Shown here: one piece after another, positions 36,604-46,749 of the stretch
How the letters are laid out: every line of letters starts with the position of its first letter
Position numbering within the stretch: the stretch's first letter is position 1
Source: Sanyastnella coralliicola
GTDB lineage: Bacteria; Bacteroidota; Bacteroidia; Flavobacteriales_D; Sanyastnellaceae
Direction of reading: 5' to 3'
Assembly (NCBI RefSeq): GCF_030845195.1
Contig: NZ_CP132543.1
Span: forward strand, 327,501 to 391,500
DNA length: 64,000 nucleotides
Translations under genes and position numbers: made by a program
Notes under the pieces: generated by a model
The model's input: the letters and a program-made list of their open reading frames with translations, nothing else
Told to the model about the DNA's origin: nothing
Databases searched by the model: none

Positions 36604-39417
36604 TTGAATTTGAAACTACATACTGCCTTTTCTTTTCGTTTTTGTGTTGTTCTACTTGCTTTCGCTCTTCCTTCGTTTGGATGGGCTCAGCTTGTTGACC
36701 CTAACGCAGAGATCTATGCTGGTACAGAAAATTGTCGCATCTACAGTGTGTTTCAAGATTATGAAGGGGTCATTTGGGCTGGTAGCGATTGTGGCCTTTA
36801 CCGGGTTTCAGGAACAGTACTGACCAATGTTACTGACAGCTTGCCGATTCCGTCTCCTGAGGTGTTCTGCATTACCCAGACTGCGGATAGCGCCTTGTGG
36901 TTTGGAACGAACTACGGGATTGTTCGTCGTCAAGAGTCTTGGCAGGAATTCTCAGAGTCAGAAGCCAAGTTTGTTACCGATATTGTTCCTGCGACGGATT
37001 CAACCATTTTCGCGGCGACGTTTTATGCCGTTTTCGAAGGAAAGCCATCACAAGCATTTGTGCAGGTGGATGGTTTAAGCATGCTCCGAAAAAATGGTGA
37101 GTTTGAGTTGTGTGATGATCAAAGTGTCTGGTATCGAGGACTTGGTCGATTCACCAATATTTCTACCTCAGATTACTCTTCATGGAATACAGATCTGGAG
37201 TTCGATGAGAAGGAACGCATGGAAACTACCTATTTCGAAGGAAATGCGTATTTCTTTAGAGAGAACAGTATCTATAAACTCGGTCGAAAAGTCTCGAAAA
37301 TAGCGGAAGCATCAGCTCCAATTCATTCTTTATTCGGCGCTGATTATCTCTACGCTTATGTTGAAGGGGAAGGGATCTGTAAAATGATCGATGGGAGATT
37401 TGAACTTGTCCATGAATGTGTCCGGTTGAATGGTTTTGTTGTAGATAATGAAGGAGGTGTCTGGCCAAGTGAAGGCACCAAAGGTCTTCAGCGCATTCAC
37501 TCTCAGAGCTTAGGCTTGAGACAAGTAGAAGCGCTCAATGTTGAAGGAGCGAGTATGTACAAGGATGGCCATGATTGGTACTTCCTTTATGACGGCTCTT
37601 TGAGTGGTAGCGAAGAGGAAATCGTATCTAATTCTTGGTTGACGGATCCAGTAAATAATATCGTACTCAAAGGAGATAACGAATGGTGGTTCGGAGGAAG
37701 AACCATTGGTTTATTCAAAGACAATGAATTCTACACGCTCGCTGCGGGAGTGGGTTCGGTGAAAGGACTTCATATAGACAACGGTCATTTAATGGTCGCT
37801 TCATCTCATGGTCTTTTCGTGTTCGACGTTGAGACGATTATTGACTATCTGATTCATCAGCCAGAAGATGATCTCGCCCAGATTGAATGGTGTGAGCAAT
37901 TCAGATGGACCCGAACACGCGGGTTTGATTTACAAGCATTGAGTGATGGCAGGATTTGTTTCAGTAGTCAAGCAGGAATTATGTTGTGTGACTCCCTGTC
38001 TTGTGATACTATTATTCCTTATTCGGAGATTGGTTTTACCTCTTCCATGACTCAAATCAACGACTCCTTATTCTGTGGAATTCACGGCCGCAACTCTCTT
38101 TCGGTATTCAACTTAAGACAAGAACGACAAACCTATCACTTTCCAGGAATTCAGCTCCGAACTATTACAGTGGAAGATGATGCGCTGTACATATCAAGCA
38201 CTGAGGGAGTATTCGTCGGAAAGTCACCTTCTCAGGTTAGTTCGTCCATAGATTTCCAGTTGTGGGAGGGGTTGAAAGATGTTTATGACGTGTTGAAGGT
38301 GGATGACCAGTTTCTCTTCAAAAGTGCTGATTATCTCTACAGCCTAGAGTCTGCTTCCTTGAGATCGGAAGGTAGGAAGGAGATCCACCACAACATTCAA
38401 TTACTGAATGCTTCTGTGAACGATGGTATTCTTGGGAAAAGAATAAAATTTGGACAAGGTATTCCGGTTCAATTTGTGCTTGAGGCAGACCGACGTGAGC
38501 AATCCTTCGGAGCCTATTTCGAATACAGATTTGATGATGAGGATGGCGATTGGCAAGTAGCGCAAAACAATACACTTTCTTTTGAAAAGTTGGAATCCGG
38601 GAACTACACCTTAGAGACAAGAGCGGTATACCCGTTTGCAAATAGTATCTCAGCACCAGCGACAACCAAGTTCACTGTTACTGGTCCTTGGTGGCGAACT
38701 CCTTGGTGGTTCATTGTCATTTTGCTTGTATCGTTCACGGTGGCCCTAGCTGTCATTCGCGTTGGGAATAACAGGAAACGACGAGAATTAGAAACCACGA
38801 ACCGCCTGATTTCCATGCATAATATGGCGCTGCGAAGTCAGCTTAATTCACATTTCATTTTCAATGCGATGAACAGCCTTCAGGCAAGTATCGTGGGTTC
38901 TTCTAAGGATAAGTCGCTTTCCTTGGTTCAACTGTTAGCACGTCATCTTCGTCGCGTATTTTATATCAGTGCAAAGGATGCGATTAAATTGATGGATGAA
39001 GTGGAGCTACTAGACGATTATCTTCAAATTGAACAGGCTCGTTTCGGAAAACGTTTGAACTACTCAATACATGCCATTCCAGATGGTTTGCACAACGTCG
39101 AGGTTCCTCCAATGTTCATTCAGCCGATTGTCGAGAATTGCGTAAAGCATGGTTTGCCGACACGTTCTGAAGGCTTCAAGATTTCCATCATGGTGCTTCG
39201 AAGCAATGATAACTTGAAGGTGATTGTTTCAGATAATGGGCTAGGCTGTGATCCTTCGGCATTTATGACCGCCGATATGCGACAATCAGGAATTCAGAAT
39301 GTTAGAGATCGACTGGCTGGAATCAAGAAAGGGAAAGGCTATTTGAAGCATGTTTTTGTGAATGGTGATAAAGGACCGTTCAGAACAGAAATTATTTTGG
39401 AGGGGGTATTAACATGA
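36604..39417 (+). CDS. LytS-type sensor histidine kinase with propeller sensor
   Basis: The 937-residue sensor has a signal peptide, a long periplasmic beta-propeller (about 30-610, Reg_prop-like repeats such as YEGVIWAGSDCGLYRV and DSALWFGTNYGIV), a Y_Y_Y-like domain (about 615-695), one transmembrane helix (about 697-720), and the LytS-family kinase region with phospho-acceptor His750 in LNSHFIFNAMNSLQ and the ATPase motif PIVENCVKHGL plus VSDNGLGCD. It belongs to the two-component family with a LytTR partner. The start is a TTG with near-consensus TACTTTG just upstream; no ATG fits. Its stop overlaps the regulator start as ATGA. Confidence 0.93.
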   Translation: MNLKLHTAFSFRFCVVLLAFALPSFGWAQLVDPNAEIYAGTENCRIYSVFQDYEGVIWAGSDCGLYRVSGTVLTNVTDSLPIPSPEVFCITQTADSALWFGTNYGIVRRQESWQEFSESEAKFVTDIVPATDSTIFAATFYAVFEGKPSQAFVQVDGLSMLRKNGEFELCDDQSVWYRGLGRFTNISTSDYSSWNTDLEFDEKERMETTYFEGNAYFFRENSIYKLGRKVSKIAEASAPIHSLFGADYLYAYVEGEGICKMIDGRFELVHECVRLNGFVVDNEGGVWPSEGTKGLQRIHSQSLGLRQVEALNVEGASMYKDGHDWYFLYDGSLSGSEEEIVSNSWLTDPVNNIVLKGDNEWWFGGRTIGLFKDNEFYTLAAGVGSVKGLHIDNGHLMVASSHGLFVFDVETIIDYLIHQPEDDLAQIEWCEQFRWTRTRGFDLQALSDGRICFSSQAGIMLCDSLSCDTIIPYSEIGFTSSMTQINDSLFCGIHGRNSLSVFNLRQERQTYHFPGIQLRTITVEDDALYISSTEGVFVGKSPSQVSSSIDFQLWEGLKDVYDVLKVDDQFLFKSADYLYSLESASLRSEGRKEIHHNIQLLNASVNDGILGKRIKFGQGIPVQFVLEADRREQSFGAYFEYRFDDEDGDWQVAQNNTLSFEKLESGNYTLETRAVYPFANSISAPATTKFTVTGPWWRTPWWFIVILLVSFTVALAVIRVGNNRKRRELETTNRLISMHNMALRSQLNSHFIFNAMNSLQASIVGSSKDKSLSLVQLLARHLRRVFYISAKDAIKLMDEVELLDDYLQIEQARFGKRLNYSIHAIPDGLHNVEVPPMFIQPIVENCVKHGLPTRSEGFKISIMVLRSNDNLKVIVSDNGLGCDPSAFMTADMRQSGIQNVRDRLAGIKKGKGYLKHVFVNGDKGPFRTEIILEGVLT

Positions 39418-40121
39418 AAGCGATTCGTTGCGCCATAGTAGAAGATGAGGTTCCGAACAGAGATATCTTGACGCACTTGTTGAATGAAAGTTCTGTTGAA
39501 GTAGAGATTGTTGGGAGTTGGGAAACATTGAATCAAGCGAACGGCCCTTTACAAGCTGCCGAACCCGATCTCATTTTTATGGATATCCGAATGCCCGGGA
39601 CTCTTGGTATTCGCGCCAAAGAAGTAATGCCCGATCTCAAGGCTCCCATTGTCTTTACCACTGCTTTTGAGGAATATGCCGTAGAAGCATTTACTGTTGG
39701 AGCATTAGATTATCTACTGAAGCCTTTAGGGCAAAAAGAGGTAGACCGATCATTGGAGCGTTACTTATTGAGGTATCGAAAGGAGAGACCTCAAAAGGAA
39801 AGTAATTCATTCGTAGTGTCGACGACAGAAACGGTCGATGTATATGATCGCGAAGATATCCTGGCCTTTGAGGCAGATGGGAATTACACCATTCTGCACC
39901 TCAAGGATGGCTCAACATCCATGATTTCTAAGAATCTCGGCTCCATCATGAAGAGCCTTGATGGAGGGTATATTCGAATCCATGCTAAGTATGCGGTACG
40001 TAAGGCAGAAGTGGTTCAGGTAACCAGAGAAAAACCATACGTAGTGGTGCTTTCAAACGGTGTAGAGTACCCAACTTCTGTACGTAAGCGTGCTTTGGTG
40101 ATCAAGGCTCTGAAGGGGTGA
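39414..40121 (+). CDS. LytTR-family response regulator
   Basis: A 235-residue regulator with a CheY-like receiver (phospho-acceptor Asp57 in LIFMDIRMPG, Thr in VFTTAFEEYA, Lys in YLLKPLG) and a C-terminal LytTR DNA-binding domain (about 135-235, ILAFEADGNYTILHL, RIHAKYAVRK). Coupled by ATGA overlap to the sensor kinase gene. It should activate target genes with direct-repeat sites; none are identified in this window. The operon ends at the terminator at 40298. Confidence 0.95.
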   Translation: MKAIRCAIVEDEVPNRDILTHLLNESSVEVEIVGSWETLNQANGPLQAAEPDLIFMDIRMPGTLGIRAKEVMPDLKAPIVFTTAFEEYAVEAFTVGALDYLLKPLGQKEVDRSLERYLLRYRKERPQKESNSFVVSTTETVDVYDREDILAFEADGNYTILHLKDGSTSMISKNLGSIMKSLDGGYIRIHAKYAVRKAEVVQVTREKPYVVVLSNGVEYPTSVRKRALVIKALKG

Positions 40122-40297
40122 TTAAGTGGGGCTGTTTCGTTTCTTACCCTACACTTATACATTCATAAACTACACCTGTACAAAATCTCTTTGAACGTAT
40201 TCGTTGCTTTTGCAACTTGGTCTCACTGAAAAGCTAATTCATCTGAAATACATTCCACATTAGTACTCTTCCTTTGGGAGGGTAACTATGAAAATTC

Positions 40298-40330
40298 GGA
40301 GGGCCTTCGCGCCCTCCTTTGCCTTTTTAT
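40298..40330 (+). terminator. intrinsic terminator downstream of the two-component operon
   Basis: Stem ggagggc (40298-40304)/gccctcc (40311-40317) with a 6-base loop, followed by a T-rich tail. It lies about 175 bases after the regulator stop; that leader-like stretch contains no gene but could encode a small transcript. Confidence 0.85.
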
Positions 40331-40398
40331 ATATCTAGCTTTCTCGTCCATAAGGCCAAAGGTTTTCCTATCTTCACGTTCTATCACAGAACCTACCT

Positions 40399-41928
40399 AT
40401 GCCACTGAATAGCGTCTTTTCCTGGGTCATGAAGAAAAGGATGCACCAGATCGAGCTTTTCACAAAGTATCCGATTGAGGTGCAGCAGGAGTGGTTTGAG
40501 CGTTTGCTTGAAGAGGGTAGAGATACCGCCTTCGGTAAAGACCACGATTTCGATCAAGTGAAAACTGTGGATGATTTCAGAAAGGCCGTTCCCATTCGGA
40601 ACTACGATGAACTCAGGCCTTATATTGATCGTGTGCGCGATGGTGAAGATGCGGTGCTTTGGCCTTCAAAAGTCAAGTGGTTTGCCAAGTCTTCAGGAAC
40701 CACCAGTGATAAGAGTAAGTACATTCCTGTGACGAAAGAGGCCTTGGAAGCCTGTCACTACAAAGGTGGTAAAGACCTGTTGGCAATGTATGTCAATAGC
40801 CAACCAAACTCTCGAGTATATGCAGGGAAGACCCTGGTTATGGGCGGGAGTAGCAAAGTGCATCCACTTAGTGAAGACTGCTACACAGGTGACCTCTCAG
40901 CAATCATTATTAAAAATCTTCCAGGATGGGTAGAGCTCAAGCGTGTGCCGAACAAGGAAATCGCGCTGATGGATGATTGGGAGAAGAAGATTGAGGCCAT
41001 GGCCCAATCCACGATGGATGAAGACGTGAGTATGATCGTTGGTGTACCGTCATGGACATTGGTCTTGCTCAAACGAATTATGGAAATCAAAGGCGCTTCG
41101 AACATACTTGAGGTATGGCCGAATCTTGAGCTCTTTATGCATGGTGGCGTGAGTTTCAAGCCCTATGCGAAACAGTTCGAAGAAATCATTCCAAATCCTG
41201 GGATGAACTACTTTGAATCATATAATGCCTCTGAAGGATTCTTTGGGATTCAAGATCGCAATCGTGCAGATGACATGCTCTTGATGCTTGACTATGGAAT
41301 CTTCTACGAGTTCTTGCCGATGGAAGAGGTTGGCAAAGACGATCCTCAAACAGTGTTGTTGCAGGATGTCGAAGTAGATAAGAATTACGCTTTGGTAATT
41401 TCTACCAATGCGGGGTTGTGGCGCTACTTGGTCGGAGATACCGTTCGATTTACGTCAACGGATCCTCATCGAATTCAAGTGACGGGAAGAACGAAGCTCT
41501 TCATTAATGCGTTTGGTGAGGAGTTAATCATTGACAATGCAGAGGAAGCGGTAAGCAGAGCTTGTAGAGCAACTGGTGCTGTTGTGCGTGAGTATATGGC
41601 GGCTCCTGTGTTTATGACCAATGAAGAAACAGGGGCTCATGAATGGTTCTTTGAGTTTGAAGTAGAGCCTCGCAAGCTTGAGCACTTTGTTGAGCACCTT
41701 GATACTGCGTTGAAAGAAGTCAACACTGATTATGCTGCCAAGCGTTCATTTGATCTTACCCTGCGGAAACCTCAAGTACGAAGAATACCTGATGGCACGT
41801 TCTATGCATGGTTAAAGTCAAAAGGGAAGATCGGTGGGCAGCATAAAGTACCACGCTTGAACAATGACCGCAAGTTCATTGAAGAGGTGGAACGACTCGC
41901 CGGAGAATTCTCTGAATTCGAGGTGTAA
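40399..41928 (+). CDS. GH3-family acyl-adenylating enzyme
   Basis: A 509-residue protein of the GH3 auxin-responsive family, which in plants conjugates amino acids to acyl acids after adenylation. Present are the ATP-binding loop AKSSGTTSDKSKYIPVT (about residues 93-109), the FESYNASEGFFGIQ motif and INAFGEELIIDN. Bacterial members are common in Bacteroidota but their substrates are unknown. The stop overlaps the start of the next gene by one base in TAATG, suggesting coupling with a small exported propeller-like protein. Confidence 0.92.
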   Translation: MPLNSVFSWVMKKRMHQIELFTKYPIEVQQEWFERLLEEGRDTAFGKDHDFDQVKTVDDFRKAVPIRNYDELRPYIDRVRDGEDAVLWPSKVKWFAKSSGTTSDKSKYIPVTKEALEACHYKGGKDLLAMYVNSQPNSRVYAGKTLVMGGSSKVHPLSEDCYTGDLSAIIIKNLPGWVELKRVPNKEIALMDDWEKKIEAMAQSTMDEDVSMIVGVPSWTLVLLKRIMEIKGASNILEVWPNLELFMHGGVSFKPYAKQFEEIIPNPGMNYFESYNASEGFFGIQDRNRADDMLLMLDYGIFYEFLPMEEVGKDDPQTVLLQDVEVDKNYALVISTNAGLWRYLVGDTVRFTSTDPHRIQVTGRTKLFINAFGEELIIDNAEEAVSRACRATGAVVREYMAAPVFMTNEETGAHEWFFEFEVEPRKLEHFVEHLDTALKEVNTDYAAKRSFDLTLRKPQVRRIPDGTFYAWLKSKGKIGGQHKVPRLNNDRKFIEEVERLAGEFSEFEV

Positions 41929-42680
41929 TGGTATTCAACGTATTCCTTCATGCGTTTTTCGCGATTGTATTTGGGTCATTTACTGTTGAAGCAGATGACG
42001 TCATCGTGGATGACCTTGGTTTCATCTATGCCGTTCAAGGGCAAGATTTAATCAAATGGAATGAAAAAGGAGAGCAGCTCTTTGTGTTCTCTCGTTTAGA
42101 TCTCGGCATGCCTGAGCAAATTGATGTGAGTGACCCCTTGCGTCCGCTATTGCTCTATCCTGAAACAGGCACTTTGGTAGTACTTGACAACACGCTTTCA
42201 GAACAACGAACTGTGCGTCTTTGGGATTCGGATTTGGGTCTGCCGCAATGGGTCGCTAGTGGCGTGAACGAAGAGATTTGGGTCTATGATGCCCTCAACA
42301 AAGAAATCTTTAGAACTGACGAACGTCTGGACCGACAGGTCTCCACAGGCTATCTTCCGAATATCACAGGGCGAGATGTTGAGTTCATTGGAATGGTTGA
42401 ACGTCATGAGCGACTGTTGATTGGTGATGCCGGCTATGGCTTTTGGGTCTTTGATCGTTTTGGAACCTTGGTTCGACGAATTCCTATTCAAGGGTTGGTT
42501 GATTTCCGGGCTCACGCCGAAGGGGTCTTCATTCGAACCGAAGAACAGATTATGTGGCTCAGGTACAACGGTGTGGAACCAAAGGTCTACGAAGGACTGA
42601 ATCCGGCTTCTACGATTGATGTGACGGGTAGTAGGGTTTATAACCTAGAAAATGGCGTCTTAGAGATCTCCTCTTTTTAA
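41928..42680 (+). CDS. exported propeller-like protein of unknown function
   Basis: A 250-residue protein with a signal peptide-like N terminus (MVFNVFLHAFFAIVFGSFTVEA) followed by repeated short strand segments (DDLGFIYAVQGQDLIKW, EEIWVYDALNKEIFR, YGFWVFDRFGTLVRR) characteristic of small beta-propellers. No catalytic residues are recognised. Coupled to the GH3-family gene by TAATG overlap. Role unknown. Confidence 0.75.
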   Translation: MVFNVFLHAFFAIVFGSFTVEADDVIVDDLGFIYAVQGQDLIKWNEKGEQLFVFSRLDLGMPEQIDVSDPLRPLLLYPETGTLVVLDNTLSEQRTVRLWDSDLGLPQWVASGVNEEIWVYDALNKEIFRTDERLDRQVSTGYLPNITGRDVEFIGMVERHERLLIGDAGYGFWVFDRFGTLVRRIPIQGLVDFRAHAEGVFIRTEEQIMWLRYNGVEPKVYEGLNPASTIDVTGSRVYNLENGVLEISSF

Positions 42681-42800
42681 GACTCGAGTTCATTATTCAG
42701 TTGTTTTTCAGCATGATAAAAAGATATCCACCGTTGGTGTATTCACTCCTTTTTGGGCAGTTGTTTTTTGTACTTTAGTCGCTCCCTAAATGAATTCTAT

Positions 42801-43421
42801 ATGCACCTAGCTATCGCCGGAAACATTGGTTCTGGAAAAACGACACTTACGACGCTACTAGCAAAACATTATAAGTACCAACCTCACTTTGAGAACGTTG
42901 ATGATAACCCTTATCTCAATGATTTCTACAAAGACATGCAGCGTTGGTCGTTCAATCTTCAAGTATTCTTCTTGAACTCACGATTCAGCCAGGTGGTTGA
43001 ATTAAAGAAGTCAGGTAAGAGCATCATTCAAGACCGCACGATCTATGAAGATGCGTACATCTTCGCGCCGAACCTCCACGCCATGGGGTTGATGACTACA
43101 CGCGATTTTGAGAACTACTTGGCGTTGTTCGAGCTGATGCAGGAATTCTTGACTCCACCAGATTTGATGATCTACTTGCAAGCGAGTGTTCCAACATTGG
43201 TGGCCAATATTCAGAAACGTGGTCGTGAGTATGAAGAGGCGATTCGTCTTGATTATCTCACGCGTTTGAATGAGCGTTACGAGGCTTGGATTAGTACCTA
43301 TTCTAAAGGCAAGCTTTTAGTAATTGATATTGATGATAACCGATTCCACGAAGACTCTGAAGATTTAGGGAAGATTATCCGCTCTATTGATGGAGAGCTT
43401 CACGGACTTTTTGATGAGTAA
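42801..43421 (+). CDS. deoxynucleoside kinase
   Basis: A 206-residue deoxynucleoside kinase of the dNK/dGK family, which salvages deoxynucleosides by phosphorylation. P-loop GNIGSGKTTL (about 7-16), the FENVDDNPYLNDFYKD segment with the catalytic Glu, and the IIQDRTIYEDAYIFA motif with DRT are all present, with the LID region KRGREYEE near residue 150. The ATG at 42801 gives the family N terminus MHLAIAGNIGSGK; an in-frame upstream start is not credible. Terminator follows after 20 bases. Confidence 0.93.
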   Translation: MHLAIAGNIGSGKTTLTTLLAKHYKYQPHFENVDDNPYLNDFYKDMQRWSFNLQVFFLNSRFSQVVELKKSGKSIIQDRTIYEDAYIFAPNLHAMGLMTTRDFENYLALFELMQEFLTPPDLMIYLQASVPTLVANIQKRGREYEEAIRLDYLTRLNERYEAWISTYSKGKLLVIDIDDNRFHEDSEDLGKIIRSIDGELHGLFDE

Positions 43422-43440
43422 TAGAAAACACGCTACATAG

Positions 43441-43472
43441 AAAAAGCCTGATCAATTTGATCAGGCTTTTTT
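43441..43472. terminator. bidirectional terminator
   Basis: A 9-bp stem gcctgatca (43446-43454)/tgatcaggc (43458-43466) with A-rich and T-rich flanks on the two sides, serving the kinase gene (+) and the YceI gene (-). Confidence 0.88.
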
Positions 43473-43493
43473 ATTGCTTTTCTGAGACGTCTA

Positions 43494-44312
43494 TTACATA
43501 GCTCCCTTCAAAGAGAACTTGATGATAACGTCATCTTTGATCATGTTGTCTCCTAGGTCGTCGAAGAACTTTCCAGAACCATAGCGTACGTCGAAATCAG
43601 TACGGTCGAAGATCATTGATCCACTTACTACACATCCTGTTTCTCCGTTCTTAGAGATGATTACGTTCGATACAACTGGGTTTGACTTTCCTTTGATTGT
43701 AAGGTCACCGGTTACATCAGTCTTACCTTCCATCTGCTCTGCAGACGTGAATACGTAAGTGGCTTCTGGGTTGTTTGCAACACTAAAGAAGTCATCTGAC
43801 ATCAAGTGTCCAATTAGCTTTCCTTTAGACTCTTCGTCTTCAAGGTCAGTGTTCGTGATACCAGTCATGTCCATCACCATCTTACAGTTAGTGATTACTC
43901 CGTTCTCTACTGTTACAAGGCCAGATTTCATAGGAATCGTTCCTGTGTGCGTAGCTCCAGTGATTTTACCACCAGTCCACATTACTTTAGAATCTTCCGC
44001 AGAGAACATGTATGTTCCATCTGCGGGAACAGCAATCTTCATTTCGTCAGAATCTACTACGTTCACTTTGTCAGGATCTGAACCCGTGATAGCTGCTGCT
44101 TGGCACTTCTTAAATTCAGTTTCGAAGGCTTCTGCTTTACGCGCTTCAGCGCACTTAGCGATCATTGCTTCGTCTTTGTTCTTGTAGTGGTCTACACACT
44201 CACAAGCTGTTGGCATGGCATCGTTTGTGTCTGCCGTTTGTTCTCCACCGCCGTTCGAACAAGCTACTGCGAACATTGCGATGGCAAGGAATGAAAGGAT
44301 CTGTGATTTCAT
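43494..44312 (-). CDS. YceI-family lipoprotein
   Basis: A 272-residue lipoprotein: signal peptide MKSQILSFLAIAMFAVAC with lipid-anchored Cys18, a short cysteine-containing region (ACECVDHYKNKDEAM), then a C-terminal YceI lipocalin-like domain (about 95-270) with GTYMFSAEDSKVMWTGGKI and VSGSMIFDRTDFDVRYGSG. YceI proteins bind amphiphilic molecules such as polyisoprenoids in the periplasm. The start was set at the ATG giving the signal peptide; a long upstream extension is artefactual. Follows the pyrophosphatase gene after a terminator. Confidence 0.92.
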   Translation of the reverse strand: MKSQILSFLAIAMFAVACSNGGGEQTADTNDAMPTACECVDHYKNKDEAMIAKCAEARKAEAFETEFKKCQAAAITGSDPDKVNVVDSDEMKIAVPADGTYMFSAEDSKVMWTGGKITGATHTGTIPMKSGLVTVENGVITNCKMVMDMTGITNTDLEDEESKGKLIGHLMSDDFFSVANNPEATYVFTSAEQMEGKTDVTGDLTIKGKSNPVVSNVIISKNGETGCVVSGSMIFDRTDFDVRYGSGKFFDDLGDNMIKDDVIIKFSLKGAM

Positions 44313-44342
44313 ATTGTTAAGGGTTTGAAAGAAGTACAACAT

Positions 44343-44370
44343 AAAAGGCCCGGACTTGTTGCCGGGCCTT
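44343..44370 (-). terminator. terminator of the pyrophosphatase gene
   Basis: On the minus strand aaggcccgg (44362-44370)/ccgggcctt (44345-44353) 9-bp stem followed by TTTTAT. It lies between the pyrophosphatase stop and the YceI start. Confidence 0.85.
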
Positions 44371-44376
44371 CTAATG

Positions 44377-46650
44377 TTATTTGATGTCGTTTGCTTCGTA
44401 TTGGTAAGCTTCAAGGTCTCCAGCTTGTTCTTCGTGCTGGATCTCTTTGCCATTCGTCTCTCCAGTTTCGCCGTGGTCACCCGTAGTGTGACCTCCCAAG
44501 ATCGGAGCGATAACCAAACCAACAAGACAAGTCAATTTGATGAGGATGTTCATCGAAGGACCAGAAGTATCTTTAAATGGATCTCCGACTGTATCTCCAG
44601 TTACTGCTGCTTTGTGAGCGTCAGATCCTTTGTAAGTCATTTCACCGTCGATCTCAACACCTGCTTCGAATGACTTCTTAGCGTTATCCCAAGCACCACC
44701 AGCGTTGTTCTGGAAGATTGCCCAAAGAACACCAGACACAGCAACACCTGCCATGTAACCACCAAGCATCTCAGCAGCTTCTTGTCCAGTGTATCCTACT
44801 AGCATTGGAATGAATCCGATAACCAATGGGAAGATGATTGTCATTGCTCCAGGTAGCATCATTTCGCGAAGTGATGCCTGTGTAGAGATCTCAACACACT
44901 TGTCGTACTCAGGCTCTGCTTTGTACTCCATGATTCCAGGGATCTCCTTGAATTGACGACGAACCTCTTTTACCATTTCCATGGCTGCTTTACCTACAGA
45001 GTTCATTGCGAGTGCAGAGAATACTACAGGTACCATTCCACCTACGAATAGCATCGCAAGTACAGGTGCCTTGAAGATGTTGATTCCGTCGATTCCTGTG
45101 AAGGTTACGAATGCTGCAAAAAGAGCAAGTGCAGTCAAAGCTGCAGATGCGATTGCGAATCCTTTTCCAATCGCTGCAGTTGTGTTACCCACAGAGTCAA
45201 GGATGTCAGTACGCTCACGTACTTCTTCAGGAAGTTCGCTCATTTCAGCAATACCTCCTGCGTTATCCGCGATTGGTCCGAAAGCATCAATGGCAAGCTG
45301 CATAGCTGTAGTTGCCATCATCGCTGAGGCAGCGATCGCTACACCGTAGAATCCTGCGAATGCGTAAGCTGCCCAGATAGCACCGGCGAAAAGAAGGATA
45401 GGAGCGAATGTCGAGATCATTCCTGTTCCCAGTCCGGCGATGATATTAGTAGCAGCACCGGTAGATGACTTCTGTACGATGTCGAGAACTGGCTTCTTGC
45501 CAAGACCTGTGTAGTATTCTGTGAAGTAAGAGATCAACGCTCCTACTACCAATCCAACAAGAACAGATCCGAAGACCATGTTGCTTGATACAGACTTCAT
45601 TCCTTCACCGAAGAACTTCATGTCCATGGTTGGAGGAAGCATTTGATTGATCAGTACGTAAGACCCAACAGCTGTTAGGATGATTGAAGTCCAGTTACCC
45701 ATGTTCAATGCGCGCTGTACTTCTGGTTCTTTTGCGTTGTTGTCTTTCACGCGGATCAAGAAAGTTCCAGCGATTGAGAACAAGATTCCAACTCCGGCAA
45801 TCATCAATGGAAGTAGGATAGGCCCCATTCCGATTGACTCACCTGTTGAAGTAAGGTGTTCGTTGATGATGTAGTTACCAAGAACCATAGAGGCTAGTAC
45901 TGTTGCTACATAAGAACCGAAAAGGTCAGCCCCCATACCTGCAACGTCACCTACGTTATCACCTACGTTATCTGCAATCGTTGCAGGGTTACGTGGATCA
46001 TCTTCCGGAATTCCTGCTTCTACTTTACCTACAAGGTCAGCACCAACGTCAGCTGCTTTCGTGTAGATACCACCACCTACACGTGCAAATAGTGCGATTG
46101 ACTCAGCACCAAGTGAGAAACCAGCAAGTGCTTCAAGTACAACCGTCATTTCATTGTAGAAGTTACCGTCTTCTGTAATGAACCAACCCACGAGAAGAGC
46201 GAACAAAGCGCTCAATCCGAAAACGGCCAATCCGGCTACTCCAAGACCCATTACCGTTCCACCACGGAAAGAAACTTTCAGTGCTTCAGGAAGAGAAGTA
46301 CGTGCAGCTTGTGTTGTACGTACGTTAGAGTCAGTTGCGATACGCATACCGATGTTACCAGCTACTGCTGAGAACACAGCTCCAATAACGAAGGCAACAA
46401 CGATGAACCAGTGTGTGGTTTCAACCATTGAAGAGATCACTCCGAGGAGGATACCCGCGATTACCACGAAGATGGCAAGGATGCGGTATTCAGCGTTCAA
46501 GAAAGCCATTGCTCCTTCTTTCACGTATGAAGCGAGCTTGGTCATTTTCTCTGTTCCTGTGTCTTGTTTTACTACCCAAGAGCGTAGGATAATCATGTAG
46601 ATCAATCCTACAAGTCCTAGTGCAGGAACGATGTAGAGTATGTTTTCCAT
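44377..46650 (-). CDS. hppA: membrane-bound ion-pumping pyrophosphatase, K+-dependent type
   Basis: A 757-residue integral membrane pyrophosphatase that couples PPi hydrolysis to ion export. All signatures are there: [20 protein letters not shown], the [17 protein letters not shown] binding core, and [11 protein letters not shown], where Ala (not Lys) marks the K+-dependent subfamily. The ion-gate glutamate is not in helix 6 ([12 protein letters not shown] lacks both known positions) but Glu183 sits in helix 5 ([12 protein letters not shown]), a relocation I recall from flavobacterial H+-pumping enzymes. The start is the ATG at 46650; upstream is a consensus -7 element. Confidence 0.95.
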   Translation of the reverse strand: MENILYIVPALGLVGLIYMIILRSWVVKQDTGTEKMTKLASYVKEGAMAFLNAEYRILAIFVVIAGILLGVISSMVETTHWFIVVAFVIGAVFSAVAGNIGMRIATDSNVRTTQAARTSLPEALKVSFRGGTVMGLGVAGLAVFGLSALFALLVGWFITEDGNFYNEMTVVLEALAGFSLGAESIALFARVGGGIYTKAADVGADLVGKVEAGIPEDDPRNPATIADNVGDNVGDVAGMGADLFGSYVATVLASMVLGNYIINEHLTSTGESIGMGPILLPLMIAGVGILFSIAGTFLIRVKDNNAKEPEVQRALNMGNWTSIILTAVGSYVLINQMLPPTMDMKFFGEGMKSVSSNMVFGSVLVGLVVGALISYFTEYYTGLGKKPVLDIVQKSSTGAATNIIAGLGTGMISTFAPILLFAGAIWAAYAFAGFYGVAIAASAMMATTAMQLAIDAFGPIADNAGGIAEMSELPEEVRERTDILDSVGNTTAAIGKGFAIASAALTALALFAAFVTFTGIDGINIFKAPVLAMLFVGGMVPVVFSALAMNSVGKAAMEMVKEVRRQFKEIPGIMEYKAEPEYDKCVEISTQASLREMMLPGAMTIIFPLVIGFIPMLVGYTGQEAAEMLGGYMAGVAVSGVLWAIFQNNAGGAWDNAKKSFEAGVEIDGEMTYKGSDAHKAAVTGDTVGDPFKDTSGPSMNILIKLTCLVGLVIAPILGGHTTGDHGETGETNGKEIQHEEQAGDLEAYQYEANDIK

Positions 46651-46684
46651 TTGGAATTGATTTAAGGTCTTCTTTTTGCGGGCG

Positions 46685-46692
46685 CAAAAATA
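46685..46692 (-). promoter_or_regulatory. -7 element of the pyrophosphatase gene
   Basis: On the minus strand TATTTTTG, exact TAnnTTTG, 34 bases before the ATG. It rules out longer N-terminal starts that would lie upstream of the transcript. Confidence 0.6.
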
Positions 46693-46749
46693 GACCATTC
46701 CCTGAGGTTGCGCAAGCGACCTAGATCAGAGGTTATTAATAGGTAAGGT

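Noticed and set aside
44313..44525. N-terminal extension of the YceI gene
   Set aside because: The 71 added residues cross the terminator of the upstream gene and would bury the lipoprotein signal peptide.
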